From Torymus aiolomorphi (lineage: Eukaryota; Arthropoda; Insecta; Hymenoptera; Torymidae), in NCBI GenBank assembly GCA_036365515.1, contig CM070873.1, positions 89,826,173 to 89,890,172 on the forward strand: a DNA stretch of 64,000 nt, given 5' to 3'. The notes below the pieces were generated by a model. That model was not told where the DNA came from, searched no databases, and saw only the letters and a list, made by a program, of their open reading frames with translations. Below are positions 48,285 through 62,172 of the stretch, piece after piece. Each line of letters starts with the position of its first letter. The stretch's first letter is position 1. Made by a program: the position numbers and the translations under genes.

Positions 48285-48930
48285 GGAGAGGAGAGAAGTA
48301 GAATTACGTTGAAGTGCGTCGTCATCTACAGCAGCTCTTCGCTTTAAGCAGAACAAAGTATATTAATAATTTGTCAAGCATAAGGAATGAGGAGAGCAGT
48401 ATAGAACTGCTGGGGTTAGGGAACAAGGCAGGTGAAAATTTGGAGGTTAGGTTCGGCTACACAACAAATAGTACAAAATAAAGTCCCAGTCAGAAGTGAA
48501 GTACTTACCCAATTCAGTCGCGGGAGCATGGACCTAATTCAACTGCATCATCGCCGTCGTTTCTCCGTCCTGTTCGACTCGGTAATGTCCTTGGGGAAAG
48601 ATAGCTGCACCGGCTTCCCTCGAGAGAAGTAGAATTACGTTGAAGCGCGTGGTCATCTACAGCAGCTCTTCACTTTAGGCAAAACAAAATGTATTAATAA
48701 TACGTCAAGTATTAGGAATGAGGAGAGCAGTATTGAACTGCTAGGGAAGAGGGCAGATGAAAATTTGGAGGTTAGGTTCGGCTATACTACAGATACAACG
48801 GAATAAAGTCTTAGTTCGAAGTAAAGTACTTACACGAATCAGTCGCGGGAGAGTAAACTTCAGTCAACTGCATCATCGCCGTAGCATTCCCGGCCTCGGT
48901 GATGTACTTTCTACAACTATAGCGTCCGCG
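46280..48930 (-). ncRNA. Tandem exon-intron-like cassettes (right arm), one unit more than the left
   Basis: Mirror of the left array, so its splice-like signals are on the minus strand. Exon-like blocks lie at about 46436-46637, 46718-46915, 47002-47199, 47285-47484 and 47571-47776. The block at 47002-47199 is an additional copy of its neighbour (284 bp away) not found in the left arm; the two differ in one base next to the donor. Retained donor and acceptor signals in the new copy fit exon duplication. Confidence 0.5.
48222..48282. repeat. (TA)n microsatellite (right arm)
   Basis: A single uninterrupted (TA)n tract of about 60 bp in place of the two tracts plus 238-bp insert of the left arm. 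Confidence 0.95.
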
Positions 48931-49189
48931 GTGTGTGTATGTGTCTTCAGCGCCCATTACTGTTCTCGCGCAGGCGCGGCGTGCCGGCGTCGACGCGTCC
49001 GCTCGTGTTGTTGTCGCTCTTTACTACGTAAAACCGCAGTGTTGCCAAATCTCGCCTGCGCAGTGCGGCGACGCAACTGCAAGATCGACGGCCTAAGGGA
49101 GCCTCGGCGGCGCTCGGGGCGCTCGGACGAATTCTGCGACTCGCCGCTGGCTGCTATGTTATCATATGACCACATGTTAACCGTCAGGC
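48854..49189 (-). promoter_or_regulatory. GC- and CpG-rich promoter-like block (right arm)
   Basis: Mirror of 21085-21420, identical in the stretches compared. It lies upstream of the minus-strand cassette array, so any transcript would run towards the palindrome centre and converge on that of the left arm. Confidence 0.35.
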
Positions 49190-49214
49190 ACCTGTCGGTT
49201 GCCACCTACAGTGT

Positions 49215-49611
49215 ACGCAAGTGCTCTTGATAATCTGGTTAGTAACCAAGAAAGAGCAGTCGAAAGTAAACGTAGTAAATGTTAGTGTGCGGCGGGTCTA
49301 CGGTGGTTCGTCCCCACTCAACTTGCGGGTGGGGTCGAACCACCATAGGCTCGAAGATTTCAATTGAACATTTTTCGTGTTTGTGGCGATTGAATTGGTC
49401 AGCTCATTATACTTTTTCTCCAAGACTATTGATTTTCCGAAAACGTAATTATTTTATTTATTTATTTATTTATTTATTTATTTTATTTAATTATTATAGG
49501 CATAGACGCTTCGTGGGAAAAATAATTCAAGAAATATTCTTGTCTGTTCTGGAGCAAGATACGTAATGTACCAAACGGCATAAAAGTGCACTTGCGAGCT
49601 CTCTCTCTCTC

Positions 49612-49690
<79 letters not shown>

Positions 49691-50196
49691 TCGGCTAAAG
49701 ATTTCTTAGATCATCTGATTAGTAAACAAGCAAGAGCAGTCGAAAGTAAACGCAGTAGACGTTAAACTGTGTGCCGTGGGTCTATGGTGGTTCGTCCGTT
49801 CACCGTAGACTCGAAGATTTCAATTGAACATTTTTCGTGTTTGTGGTTATCGAATTAGTCAGCTCATTATACTTTTCGTCCAACTCTATTGATTTTCCGA
49901 AAGCGTACCTATTTTATTTATTTTTTTATTATTATTTATTTTATTTAATTATTGTAGGCATGGACGCTTCGTGGGAAAAATAATTTAAGAAATAGGATTG
50001 TCTGTTCTGGAGCAAGGTACCTACAGTCCCAATCGGCATAAAAAGAACTCCTCGCTTCTCTCTCTCTCTGCTCAGTTAAACATTTCTTAGATCATCTGGT
50101 ACTAACCAAGAAAGAGCAGTTGAAAGAAACTTAGTAAATGTTATACTCTGTGCAACGGGTCTACGGTGGTACTAGAAATTTTACGGTGATACTAGA
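49215..50196. repeat. Tandem units with (CT)n (right arm)
   Basis: Mirror of 20078-21060. The long dinucleotide tract (49600-49688) is similar in length to the left one but is interrupted once by CG near 49623. Other small differences are seen near 50050, where the short tract reads CTCGCTTC rather than the complement of GAACGCAG. Confidence 0.8.
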
Positions 50197-50200
50197 AAAA

Positions 50201-53200
50201 CTAGAAATTGAAATATAATTATAAGCAATATCTGGTTCGATGAAAACCATCGCCGTTATGATAGGGGTAAATGGTATTTTCTTCCATCACCGTAGACGTG
50301 ACGTATAGCGCCCCGCTACTCTACGGAAGTCGCTCCCGTGCAGCGAGACGGGAGCGAATCCCGTAGGCTCGCCCGCTCAGATCGCACTTTTCTGGCGCGA
50401 TACGAACGTGTCTCTCCCCTACAATGGGTATATAGCGATAGCCCTACGCAATAACTAAATGTTTTGCTAAGTATTTACGAATATTTATATTTTGAAATAA
50501 AAGAGGTAAATCGTGTTATTTTATCGTAATATTCCCACTTCACCGACTATTATTGCTTTCTAATAGTGAATGAGTCTAATATTTTTTAGATAAGTATACA
50601 CGCAAGGAAAGAAATATTTAGATAAATGTACCAAAGAAAGGGAATATTTCGATAGAGCTGCCATTGGCAATACAAGTTCATCATCGTATATGGGAGCGTC
50701 CGCCAGAAACCAGCCAGCGGGCGCGCGGGACGCATTTTTCATGCAAAACACGCTCTGTTCAACTCGCTCGTAATCGTATTCTGAGTCTCTCAGAAAAAAA
50801 CAAGATATATATCGATAGCTTTTTTCCTGCTCTTTCCAATGGTGCTATTGTTTTTACTCCGAAACTTTTTCTTCTGGTCTTAAATTCAAGTTGAAAGTTC
50901 AGAGACATTTTTCTCAAAGTATATCATGTTTTTCTTCAAAATGCATACGACCATTCGAAAGTACAAGTCTTAAGCTACAAAACCCTACATTTTCAAATTG
51001 GAGAAATGAAGGGCTCAAAAGTAATAAGATTGAAAACACAGCGGCGAGCGGCCGCGTGAAATCTGTTCTGCTCTTGGACGCGCCTCTGTATGCGTATATA
51101 TCTATTATACATTAGTATCGTGAAAAGACCAATAAAAATAATCGCAAATAAAAATAAAAGAATTAAGGTTTAAATAAAAAATTAATATATTTAAAACGTA
51201 ATATATGATGCACTGATAAAACATTGTGTAATGCTTTTAATAGGAAACAACGAAAATATGCACTACGTTTATAAAAGCACATTCGGGTCCAGCGCAAAAA
51301 TTTGCTCGCCGCTGTCTTCTTAATCTTATTACTTTTGAGCTCTACGTTTCTCCAACTTTAAAATGTAGAGGTTTGTAGCTTTTAATTTGTACCTTCGAAT
51401 GGTGCTATGCATTTTGAAGAACAACATGTTATACTTTAAGAAAAATGATTCTGAACTTTTCACTCGAATTTCCGACCAGAAGAAAGTGTTTGGGAGTAAA
51501 AAGAATAGCACCATTGGAAAGAGCAGGAAAAAATCTATCGAAATATGTCTTTTGTTTTTTTCTGAGAGACTCAAAATACGATTACGAGCGAGTTGAACAG
51601 AGCGTGTTTTACATGAAAAATGCGTCCCGCGCGCCCGCTGGCTGGTTTCTGGCAGACGCTCCCATATTACGGATGCTCGACAATAACCAAAAATTCCTCT
51701 GAATAGAATTTCTCAGATAAAAATTAGAAATTGAAATATAATTATAAGCAACATCTGGTTCGATGAAAACCATCCTCGTTATCATAGGGGTCAATGGTAT
51801 TTACTTCCATCACGGCAGACGAGACCTATAGCGCGCCGCTACTCTACGGGAGTCGCTCCCGTCGGGTGCAGCGAGACGGGAGCGACACCCGTAGGCTCGC
51901 CCGTTCAGATCGCACTTTTGTGGCGCGATACGAACGTGTCTCTCCCCTACAATGGGTATATAGCGATAGGCCTACGCAATAACTAAACGTCTTGCTACGT
52001 ATTTACGAATATTTATATTTTGAAATAAAGGAGGTTAAATCGTGTTATTTTATCGTATTTTGTTATATTTTGAAATAAAAGATGTTAAATCGTGGTATTT
52101 TTAGCGTAATATTCCCACTTCACCGACTATTATTGCTTTCTAATAGTGAGTCTAATATTCTTTTAGATAAGTCTGCACGTAAGAAAGGAAATATTTAGAT
52201 AAATGTACGAAAGAAAGGGAATATTTCGATAGGGCTGCCTTTGGCAATACAAGTTCATCATCGTATATTACGGATGCTCCTCAATAACCAAAAATTCCTC
52301 TGAATAGAATTTCTCAAATCAAAATTAGAAAATGAAATACAATTGTAAACACCATCTGGTTCGATGATAACCATCCTCCTTATCATAGGGGTCAATGGTA
52401 TTTACTTCCATCACGGCAGACGAGACGTATTTCGCGCCGCTACTCTACGGGAGTCGTGCCCGTCCGGCGTTGCGGGACGGGCGCGACTCCCGTAGCCTCG
52501 CCTGCTCACATCGCACATTTCTGGCGCGATACGATCGTGTCTCTCGCCTACAATGGGTATATAGCGATAGACCTTCGCAATAACTGAATGTTTTACTAAG
52601 TATTTACGAATATTTATATTTTGAAATAAAAGAGGTTAAATCGTGTTATTTTATCGTATTTTGTTATATTTTGAAATAAAAGAGGTTAAATCGTGTTATT
52701 GTATCGTAATACTCCCACTTCACCGACTATTATTGCTTTCTAATAGTGAGTCTAATATTTTTTAGATAAGTCTGCACGTAAGAAAGGAAATATTTAGATA
52801 AATGTACGAAAGAAAGGGAATATTTCGATAGGGCTGCCTTTGGCAATACAAGTTCATCATCGTATATTACGGATGCTCCTCAATAACCAAAAATTCCTCT
52901 GAATAGAATTTCTCAGATAAAAATTAGAAATTGAAATATAATTATAAGCAACATCTGGTTCGATGAAAACCATCCTCGTTATCATAGGGGTCAATGGTAT
53001 TTACTTCCATCACGGCAGACGAGACGTATAGCGCGCCGCTACTCTACGGGAGTCGCTCCCGTCGGGTGCAGCGAGACGGGAGCGACACCCGTAGGCCCGC
53101 CCGGTCAGATCGCACTTTTGTGGCGCGATACGAACGTGTCTCTCCCCTACAATGGGTATATAGCGATAGGCCTACGCAATAACTAAACGTCTTGCTACGT

Positions 53201-56200
53201 ATTTACGAATATTTATATTTTGAAATAAAAGAGGTTAAATCGTGTTATTTTATCGTATTTTGTTATATTTTGAAATAAAAGAGGTTAAATCGTGTTATTG
53301 TATCGTGATACTCCCACTTCACCGACTATTATTGCTTTCTAATAGTGAGTCTAATATTTTTTTAGATAAGTATGCATGTAAGAAAGGAAATATTTAGATA
53401 AATATACGAAAGAAAGGGAATATTTCGATAGGGCTGCCTTTGGCAATACAAGTTCATCATCGTATATTACGGATGCTCCTCAATAACCAAAAATTCCTCT
53501 GAATAGAATTTCTCAGATAAGAATTAGAAATTGAAATACAATTATAAGCAACATCTGGTTCGATGAAAACCATCCTCGTTATCATAGGGGCCAATGGTAT
53601 TTACTTCCATCACAGCAGACGAGACGTATAGCGCGCCGCTACTCTACGGGAGTCGCTCCCGTCGGGTGCAGCGAGACGGGAGCGACACCCGTAGGCTCGC
53701 CCGTTCAGATCGCACTTTTGTGGCGCGATACGAACGTGTCTCTCCCCTACAATGGGTATATAGCGATAGGCCTACGCAATAACTAAACGTCTTGCTACGT
53801 ATTTACGAATATTTATATTTTGAAATAAAGGAGGTTAAATCGTGTTATTTTATCGTATTTTGTTATATTTTGAAATAAAAGATGTTAAATCGTGGTATTT
53901 TTAGCGTAATATTCCCACTTCACCGACTATTATTGCTTTCTAATAGTGAGTCTAATATTCTTTTAGATAAGTCTGCACGTAAGAAAGGAAATATTTAGAT
54001 AAATGTACGAAAGAAAGGGAATATTTCGATAGGGCTGCCTTTGGCAATACAAGTTCATCATCGTATATTACGGATGCTCCTCAATAACCAAAAATTCCTC
54101 TGAATAGAATTTCTCAAATCAAAATTAGAAAATGAAATACAATTGTAAACACCATCTGGTTCGATGATAACCATCCTCCTTATCATAGGGGTCAATGGTA
54201 TTTACTTCCATCACGGCAGACGAGACGTATTTCGCGCCGCTACTCTACGGGGAGTCGTGCCCGTCCGGCGTTGCGGGACGGGCGCGACTCCCGTAGCCTC
54301 GCCTGCTCACATCGCACATTTCTGGCGCGATACGATCGTGTCTCTCGCCGACAATGGGTATATAGCGATAGCCCTTCGCAATAACTGAATGTTTTGCTAA
54401 GTATTTACGAATATTTATATTTTGAAATAAAAGAGGTTAAATCGTGTTATTTTATCGTATTTTGTTATATTTTGAAATAAAAGAGGTTAAATCGTGTTAT
54501 TGTATCGTGATACTCCCACTTCACCGACTATTATTGCTTTCTAATAGTGAGTCTAATATTTTTTTAGATAAGTCTGCACGTAAGAAAGGAAATATTTAGA
54601 TAAATGTACGAAAGAAAGGGAATATTTCGATAGGGCTGCCTTTGGCAATACAAGTTCATCATCGTATATTACGGATGCTCCTCAATAACCAAAAATTCCT
54701 CTGAATAGAATTTCTCAGATAAAAATTAGAAATTGAAATATAATTATAAGCAACATCTGGTTCGATGAAAACCATCCTCGTTATCATAGGGGTCAATGGT
54801 ATTTACTTCCATCACGGCAGACGAGACGTATAGCGCGCCGCTACTCTACGGGAGTCGCTCCCGTCGGGTGCAGCGAGACGGGAGCGACACCCGTAGGCCC
54901 GCCCGGTCAGATCGCACTTTTGTGGCGCGATACGAACGTGTCTCTCCCCTACAATGGGTATATAGCGATAGGCCTACGCAATAACTAAACGTCTTGCTAC
55001 GTATTTACGAATATTTATATTTTGAAATAAAAGAGGTTAAATCGTGTTATTTTATCGTATTTTGTTATATTTTGAAATAAAAGAGGTTAAATCGTGTTAT
55101 TGTATCGTGATACTCCCACTTCACCGACTATTATTGCTTTCTAATAGTGAGTCTAATATTTTTTTAGATAAGTATGCATGTAAGAAAGGAAATATTTAGA
55201 TAAATATACGAAAGAAAGGGAATATTTCGATAGGGCTGCCTTTGGCAATACAAGTTCATCATCGTATATTACGGATGCTCCTCAATAACCAAAAATTCCT
55301 CTGAATAGAATTTCTCAGATAAGAATTAGAAATTGAAATACAATTATAAGCAACATCTGGTTCGATGAAAACCATCCTCGTTATCATAGGGGCCAATGGT
55401 ATTTACTTCCATCACAGCAGACGAGACGTATAGCGCGCCGCTACTCTACGGGAGTCGCGCCCGTCCGGCGTTGCGGGACGGGCGCAACTCCCGTAGCCTC
55501 GCCTGCTCACATCACACATTTCTGGCGAGATACGATCGTAAATTTTCCCTGCAATGGGTATATTGCGATGGCCCATACGCCATAACTAATAGTTTTGCTA
55601 AGTATTTACGAATATTTATATTTTGAAATAACACAGGTTTAATCGTGTTATTCTATCGTATTTTGTTATATTTTGAAATACAGGAGGTTAAATCGTGTTA
55701 TTTTATCGTATTTTGTTATATTTTGAAATAAAAGATGTTAAATCGTGATATTTTTAGCGTAATATTCCCACTTCACCGACTATTATTCCTTTCTAATAGT
55801 GAGTCTGATATTTTTTAGATAACTATGCACGTATGAAACGAAATATTTAGATAAATGTACCAAAGAAAGGGAATATTTCGATAGAGCTGCCTTTGGCAAT
55901 ACAACTTCATCATCGTATATTACGGATGCTCGTCAATAACCAAAAATTCCTCTGAATAGAATTTCTCAGATAAGAATTAGAAATTGAAATATAATTATAA
56001 GCAACATCTGGTTCGATGATAACCATCCTCCTTATCATAGGGGTCAATGGTATTTACTTCCATCACAGCAGACGAGACGTATAGCGCGCCGCTACTCTAC
56101 GGGAGTCGCGCCCGTCCGGCGTTGCGGGACGAGCGCGACTCCCGTAGCCTTGCCTGCTCACATCGCCCATTTCTGGCGAGATACGATCGTGTCTCTCGCC

Positions 56201-57419
56201 TACAATGGGTATATAGCGATAGCCCTACGCAATAACTGCATGTTTTGCTAAGTATTTACGAATATTTATATTTTGAAATAAAAGAGGTTAAATCGTGTTA
56301 TTTTATCGTATTTTGTTATATTTTGAGATAAAAGAGGTTAAATCGTGTTATTGTATCGTAATACTCCCACTTCACCGACTATTATTGCTTTCTAATAGTG
56401 AGTCTAATATTTTTTTAGATAAGTCTGCACGTAAGAAAGGAAATATTTAGATAAATGTACGAAAGAAAGGGAATATTTCGATAGGGCTGCCTTTGGCAAT
56501 ACAAGTTCATCATCGTATATTACGGATGCTCCTCAATAACCAAAAATTCCTCTTAATAGAATTTCTCAGATAAAAATTAGATAATGAAATACAATTATAA
56601 GCAACATCTAGTTCGATGGATACCATCCTCCTTATCATAGGGGTCAATGGTATTTACTTCCATCACGGCAGACGCGACGTATAGCGCGCCGCTACTCTAC
56701 GGGAGTCGCGTGCTCACATCGCACATTTCTGGCGAGATACGATCGTGTCTCTCGCCGACAATGGGTATATAGCGATAGCCCTTCGCAATAACTGAATGTT
56801 TTGCTAAGTATTTACGAATATTTATATTTTGAAATAAAAGAGGTTAAATCGTGTTATTTTATCGTATTTTGTTATATTTTGAAATAAAAGATGTTAAACC
56901 GTGGTATTTTTAGCGTAATATTCCCACTTCACCGACTATTATTCCTTTCTAATAGTGAATCTGATATTTTTTAGATAACTATGCACGTATAAAACGAAAT
57001 ATTTAGTTAAATGTACCAAAGAAAGGGAATATTTCGATAGAGCTGCCTTTGGCAATACAAGTTCATCATCGTATATTACGGATGCTCGTCAATAACCAAA
57101 AATTCCTCTGAATAGAATTTCTCAGATAAGAATTATAAATTGAAATATAATTATAAGCAACATCTGGTTCGATGATAACCATCCTCCTTATTATGGGGGT
57201 CAATGGTATTTACTTCCATCACGGCCGACGAGACGTATAGAGCGCCGCTACTGTACGGGAGTCGCGCCCGTCCGGCGTTGCGGGACGGGCGCGACTCCCG
57301 TAGCCTCGCTAGCGCCCATAGCACTTTTCTGGCGAGGTACGATCGTGACTCTTCTCTGCAATGGGTATATAGAGATGGCCCATACGCAATAACTAAACGT
57401 TTATTTGAGTAATAAGTAA
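50201..57419. repeat. Satellite sat1 (right arm)
   Basis: Mirror of 12859-20077 with the same order of type A and B monomers, the same half-deleted monomer and the same transposon. One monomer (54164-54388) has an extra G near 54250 inside the hairpin stem, shifting the conserved frame. Conservation of order means the two arrays have not been rearranged by unequal exchange since the arms formed. Confidence 0.95.
50692..51663. mobile_element. DNA transposon with ~370-bp terminal inverted repeats, inserted in sat1 (right arm)
   Basis: Mirror of 18615-19587, with the same ATAT flanks and ends GGGAGCGTCCGCCAGAAAC and complement. One base shorter than the left copy. The insertion predates the palindrome. 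Confidence 0.88.
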
Positions 57420-57424
57420 TTACG

Positions 57425-57567
57425 AATGTTTATTTATTTATGTAACAACATTAAAAGGGCTTAGGTCCTTAGTGGATTTTTGCATGATTTACCTAATATA
57501 AAATTAATCTAAATGACCTAACTAACTGTAAAAATCAATAATTTTTTAAAATAAGTAACTATTCAAT
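57425..57567 (-). mobile_element. 3' end of a non-LTR retroelement (right arm)
   Basis: Mirror of 12711-12853. On the minus strand it ends in the (TAAA)n-type tail next to sat1. Confidence 0.45.
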
Positions 57568-59316
57568 TCAACACTCCTCACTTGGCTCCCAGAGTAGTGG
57601 CTGATCTGCTGCTTATGTGATTTGGTCACGAAGAAAAGAGATCAAAGCTAGTTTAAGAGTAAAATTTGAAAAAATTACAGAAAGAGACAGCATCTTGACT
57701 ATTCCAAACTTCTTATGCATTGGACGTATTTCATCAAACCCATGTTTAGGATATTTAATACTGCCACAAGATTAACAAGTAGTAAATTTTCATTTTAACA
57801 CATATTGAATTTTTCATTCATTATGCAATAATGCAATATTTTAAATATTACTTTGCAGATAGCTTGATGGCTTTTTGGGTTTGCTTGTCTTTCCGATTTA
57901 GCTAATGGATAGATTATACGCACATGGACATGTCAAGCTTCCGAACACGACTTCTTAGATCCTGTAGCGGATAAATAATAATTTGGCACAATGTTCTTGA
58001 CTTTAACTGGTTTGATTCCCATCGCACCTACGGCTCTTGTAGTAGAGATGTGGCTTTGATCGATACTGCATGATATATTCGATATCGCTCACTATCGCTC
58101 CTGGTAATATATTTATATTATGTATGCATATTGATTTTAAATTATTTGCAACAATGTTTTGAAAAATATTAACATTAACATTTATAAAATTTGAAATTCT
58201 CATTATATTTCTTATTGTATATTTACAGTTTTATTATACAAATTACATATTATTTATCTAAATTTTTGTTAGAATCTAAAGTTATCATCACTTTATCAAA
58301 ACAAACAAAATATAAACATGTATTTTTTATGTCATTTCTCTATGGACAACTGAGGATCGTGCGCTCATGTGATTGTATACATTTGCGTCGCCTGGCTCCC
58401 GGCGTTCTCGACGATGACAGCGGCTGTTGAAGTACGAGGTTTGACTGGACATCTTTTTCCCCGTCGAGTACGTCGGCTGGTGGTGGTGCCTCGGAGACAG
58501 TGAAGGAGCAGGGTCAGCGACGAGAGCGGATTTGGTACGCTCTTTTATGTTCATAACCTCTTTGATAGATGGGCTGAGGATACTTCTTTTTGTTGCAGGT
58601 AGCTGGTGAAGCGAGGGTAGTGAACAACAACCATTGCTGCAGACTCTCCTTTCGTATGGTAATGTTTTTTAGTGTCATCTATTTATTATTCATATGTGGT
58701 TTGTAGGTGCTCAACTCTCCTCACTTGGCTCCCAGAGTAGTGGCTGATCTGCTGCTTATGTGTTTTGTCGATCCATAGGCTGAAGCTGTCCCTGACAGTG
58801 AGAGATGAGTGAAGGTCTCTGCTAGTCCTTCCCTCCCAGATGGTGCAGCTGCTCACCTAGCAGATGGCTGCTAGTTAGATGGTCCTGAGCAGACATGGCA
58901 TAGAGTAGCACCAGCCTGGGCCATCCAGCCTCACTTTGCTGCCTTTGCAGCTTCATCAGTGATCTTCGAGTATGAGTGCTTTAGCATGTGAGGGAATAGG
59001 TTATGAGGAACTAGGGTATATCATAAAAGTGCTGTGTGCGTGTGGTTAAATGCGATACGGGTAGGTAGTTGTCATTGGTAAGGTTAGATCGGCTGGTTAA
59101 TTTCTAAGTTTGGCCAGGGTATAAGTACTTGCCTCAGGGGATCTGTTGTATTAAAATACATCATTATGTATTTCGCAGAGTACTCAGTGAGACTTGCCTA
59201 TCTAATAGTTTTCTACCACACTATAAAGCTGACAGAATCAGCTAGAAAATTGCATTCTTTATACATGGAAATTTGTCATGTTACAAAATTTATAGCACAT
59301 ACTTAGAGAAGAGTTT
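57568..59316. repeat. Unclassified interspersed-repeat remnants with a 52-bp direct repeat (right arm)
   Basis: Mirror of 10961-12710. The direct repeat lies at about 57568-57619 and 58711-58762. No gene is recognised. Confidence 0.45.
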
Positions 59317-59934
59317 TTTTGTAAATATGATATTATTTTAACATATGGGTAAAGTTTGTAAATTGTGAGTAGAATTAAATAGAATTTTTACAAATTGATC
59401 AAACAAATTTTTGTCTTTGAAGTTGAATAGGCCTCAGAAAAAAGTTACGGACTTTTGAAGGAGTGATAAAAGGCAAAAAACGCATTTTTTGGTCATTTTT
59501 TGGCACATCCAATATGATTATAGTCATATTACAGCTAATGCCATTTCATAAAATTTTATAGGTTAGACTGTTGCTTTTTCAACAAAATATCTACTATGCA
59601 ATAGAATTCCATCCTAGAAAGTATTACATTGAAATGAAGTAATTATGACATATATCATATTCGATGTTAAAAACTATTACGTGTGCCAAATACTTTTGCT
59701 AATGCTACTTGTATACCTATCGTAATTCATTCAACATTATTTACAGTATAACTACTAAAAATAGTTTTACTATACAAAAGTAATAAATATGTTTAATAAT
59801 CAATAATATTAAAATATAACATTTGATAATATTATAATATTCTAACAATGAAGAGCGGATCTTCTATATTCCAGTTTTGGTTTTACTCATTTTCTGTATA
59901 TGGCATACATAAAAAACTATTAGTTACATATTTC

Positions 59935-61283
59935 CAAAAATATATCCAAAAAAGTGCCGAAAATTGTAGTGACAAGAAAAGACAAAGAAGAGAAATCTGT
60001 GATAAAGGAAAAAGTATTCCACTATCTACTTAAAGAAAAATCAATCCAAACGAAAAAAATTGATATGAAAAGTAAAGATGTAATTTCAATAACATGCATG
60101 AACGAGGAAAGTGCCAAGACAGCAAAAAGATTACTAGACGCCAAGCTCAACCACCTCTACAAGGTCGAAGAAGAACAGCTTAGTAAGCCTGTCATAAGAA
60201 TAACTGGCATCGAAAATGAATTCAAGTCTGATATAAAAGCAATCGAAAATGACATAAACCAAAGAAATTTTTCAAATTTAGATACAAAGGGTAACGTATT
60301 ACACGTAGCTGGCAATGACAAAAACAGTAAAGTAACGGTCATCATGCAAATAACGGGTGAAATGCACAAACATATTAAAGAAAATAAAGACAGATTATTC
60401 GTTGGTTATCAGAATTGCAAAGTTTACGATATAATAAATGTGAAACCATGTTATAAGTGTGGTAGATTGGGTCATAATGGCCAAAGGTGTAAGAACAGCC
60501 CAACCTGTTTAAAGTGTGCGGGAACGCATCTAACAGAAAAGTGCACATCAGAGAAACAGTGCTGCGTCAACTGTAGCTTCTCAAATAAGACATTTGGAAA
60601 CGACTATAATACTGATCATGTTACCACTGACAGACAAGAATGCAAAATTTTGAATGCTAAGGTAAACAAGGCTATGAACACTACTGAATATATAATAAAA
60701 CCTGACTTACCGAGATACCTCGGTAAGGTAGATAACTTCAAGAAACGGACGCAAGAGTTAACTAAATCACCAACTACATTACAAACTCAGGTGGGCGGAA
60801 CTGAATTAATACTGGCAAAACCCAGGCTTGGAAGTTCGTCTTCACTTACATCGATAACAACAAGATCTAGATTCTACTCACAACAAGACCTCAGCCTGAG
60901 TTCGCCTACCAAAAATACGCAAGAGGGATCAACAAACTTTTAATTTAAGTGATACAAACTTTGGCAGTGAGATTGAACATTTTAAAAAAGCTCTATTGCA
61001 AAAGTGTTAGTAGGAAACATGAACTAAAAAATAAACTAAAAAATATTTATAATAAACAAATGTATACATATTGTTTTACTTGCATTAAGTTTTGAGAATT
61101 CTATTGACAATATTAAATGTTTAAGGTTTAAATATTTAATACTTAGTATATAAGCTTTAGTGTATAAGTATAGTCTTAAGTATTCATGTACCAGCCCTCG
61201 TACAGGTAGTTAATATCTATCTCTGAGGACTTTACTCTATGTAATTTTGTTCTGGTTTAATAAATAAATAAATAAATAAATAA
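59935..61283 (+). mobile_element. ORF1-only non-LTR retroelement, right copy
   Basis: 5'-truncated gag-like ORF, 3' sequence of about 320 bp, and a (TAAA)n tail at 61258-61283. ATATTTC is duplicated at 59928-59934 and 61284-61290. There is no second ORF for endonuclease and reverse transcriptase, so any mobility would need enzymes from another element. The arrangement resembles mammalian HAL1 ('half L1') elements in principle, although internal deletion of a full element is equally possible. Confidence 0.8.
59954..60943 (+). CDS. Gag-like ORF1 protein of a non-LTR retroelement (zinc knuckles), intact frame
   Basis: 329 codons from a GTG. The frame is already open upstream to the insertion boundary (residues F-P-K-N-I-S-K-K), so the true N-terminus is lost and no ATG is retained. 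Residues about 78-160 (PVIRITGIENEF onward) look like the RRM/associated domain of jockey/R1-type ORF1 proteins. Zinc knuckles follow: C166-x2-C169-x4-H174-x4-C179, then C185-x2-C188-x3-H192-x4-C197, and a third, longer Cys-His cluster starting C204-x2-C207. The Lys-rich N-terminus and Ser/Thr-rich tail fit an RNA-binding gag. Known relatives coat element RNA. The left arm copy is frameshifted, so this is the only open copy. Confidence 0.82.
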   Translation: MPKIVVTRKDKEEKSVIKEKVFHYLLKEKSIQTKKIDMKSKDVISITCMNEESAKTAKRLLDAKLNHLYKVEEEQLSKPVIRITGIENEFKSDIKAIENDINQRNFSNLDTKGNVLHVAGNDKNSKVTVIMQITGEMHKHIKENKDRLFVGYQNCKVYDIINVKPCYKCGRLGHNGQRCKNSPTCLKCAGTHLTEKCTSEKQCCVNCSFSNKTFGNDYNTDHVTTDRQECKILNAKVNKAMNTTEYIIKPDLPRYLGKVDNFKKRTQELTKSPTTLQTQVGGTELILAKPRLGSSSSLTSITTRSRFYSQQDLSLSSPTKNTQEGSTNF

Positions 61284-62172
61284 ATATTTCTGTTCTATAA
61301 AAAATCTTTTAAAAACTAAATATAAAATATTTAATTATAAATAGCTTATTACTTATAATGCTTTCTTATTAAAATATTTGTTTTATTTGATCATCTGTAT
61401 TTGTATAGCTGAAACAGCTAATTATCAGTAAGACGCTTGAAAGTATTTTGATAGTTTTTGAAAGCTTTTTTATAGAACAGAAATATGTAATTATATAATT
61501 TTTTATGTATGCCATATACCGAAAATGAGTAAAACAAAAACTGGAATATAGAAGATCCGCTCTTCATTATTAGAATATTATCATATTTATTATTAAACAT
61601 ATTTATTACTTTTGTATAGTAAAACTATTTTTAGTAGTTATTATTATACTGTTAGTAATGTTGAATGAATGACGATAGGCATATAAGTAGCATAAGCAAA
61701 AGTATTTGACACGCATAATAGTTATATATCGAATATGATATATATCATAATTATTTAATTTCAATGCTATACTTTGTAGGATGGGATTCTATTGCATAGT
61801 AGATATTTTGTAGAAAAAGCAACAGTATAACCTATAAAATTTTGTAAAATGACATTATAGCTGGAATATGACTATAATCATATTGGATGTACCAAAAAAA
61901 TGACAGAAAATGTGTTTTTTGCCTTCTTTCACTCCTTAAAAAGTCCGTAGATTTTTTCTGGGGTCTTCTACCATCAACAACCAAATCTTTTTTAAAGATA
62001 ATAGATTAAATACTTTTTGTGCTTTGCTACAAAAAATAGGTTTAGTCGAGTTCACCTTTCACATAAAGTGACGGAATGTTATTCAACTATCAAAGACCAA
62101 AAGTTGTTCGATCAATTTGTAAAAATTCTATGTAATTCTACTCACAATTTACAAACTTTTTCTTATTTAATG

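Larger units (their letters stand above)
59317..62172. mobile_element. Long foldback element with a retroelement in its loop (right arm)
   Basis: Inverted arms lie at about 59317-59930 and 61470-62172. Between them lie the gag-only retroelement and the native loop (about 61291-61460). Same organisation as the left arm. Confidence 0.7.
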
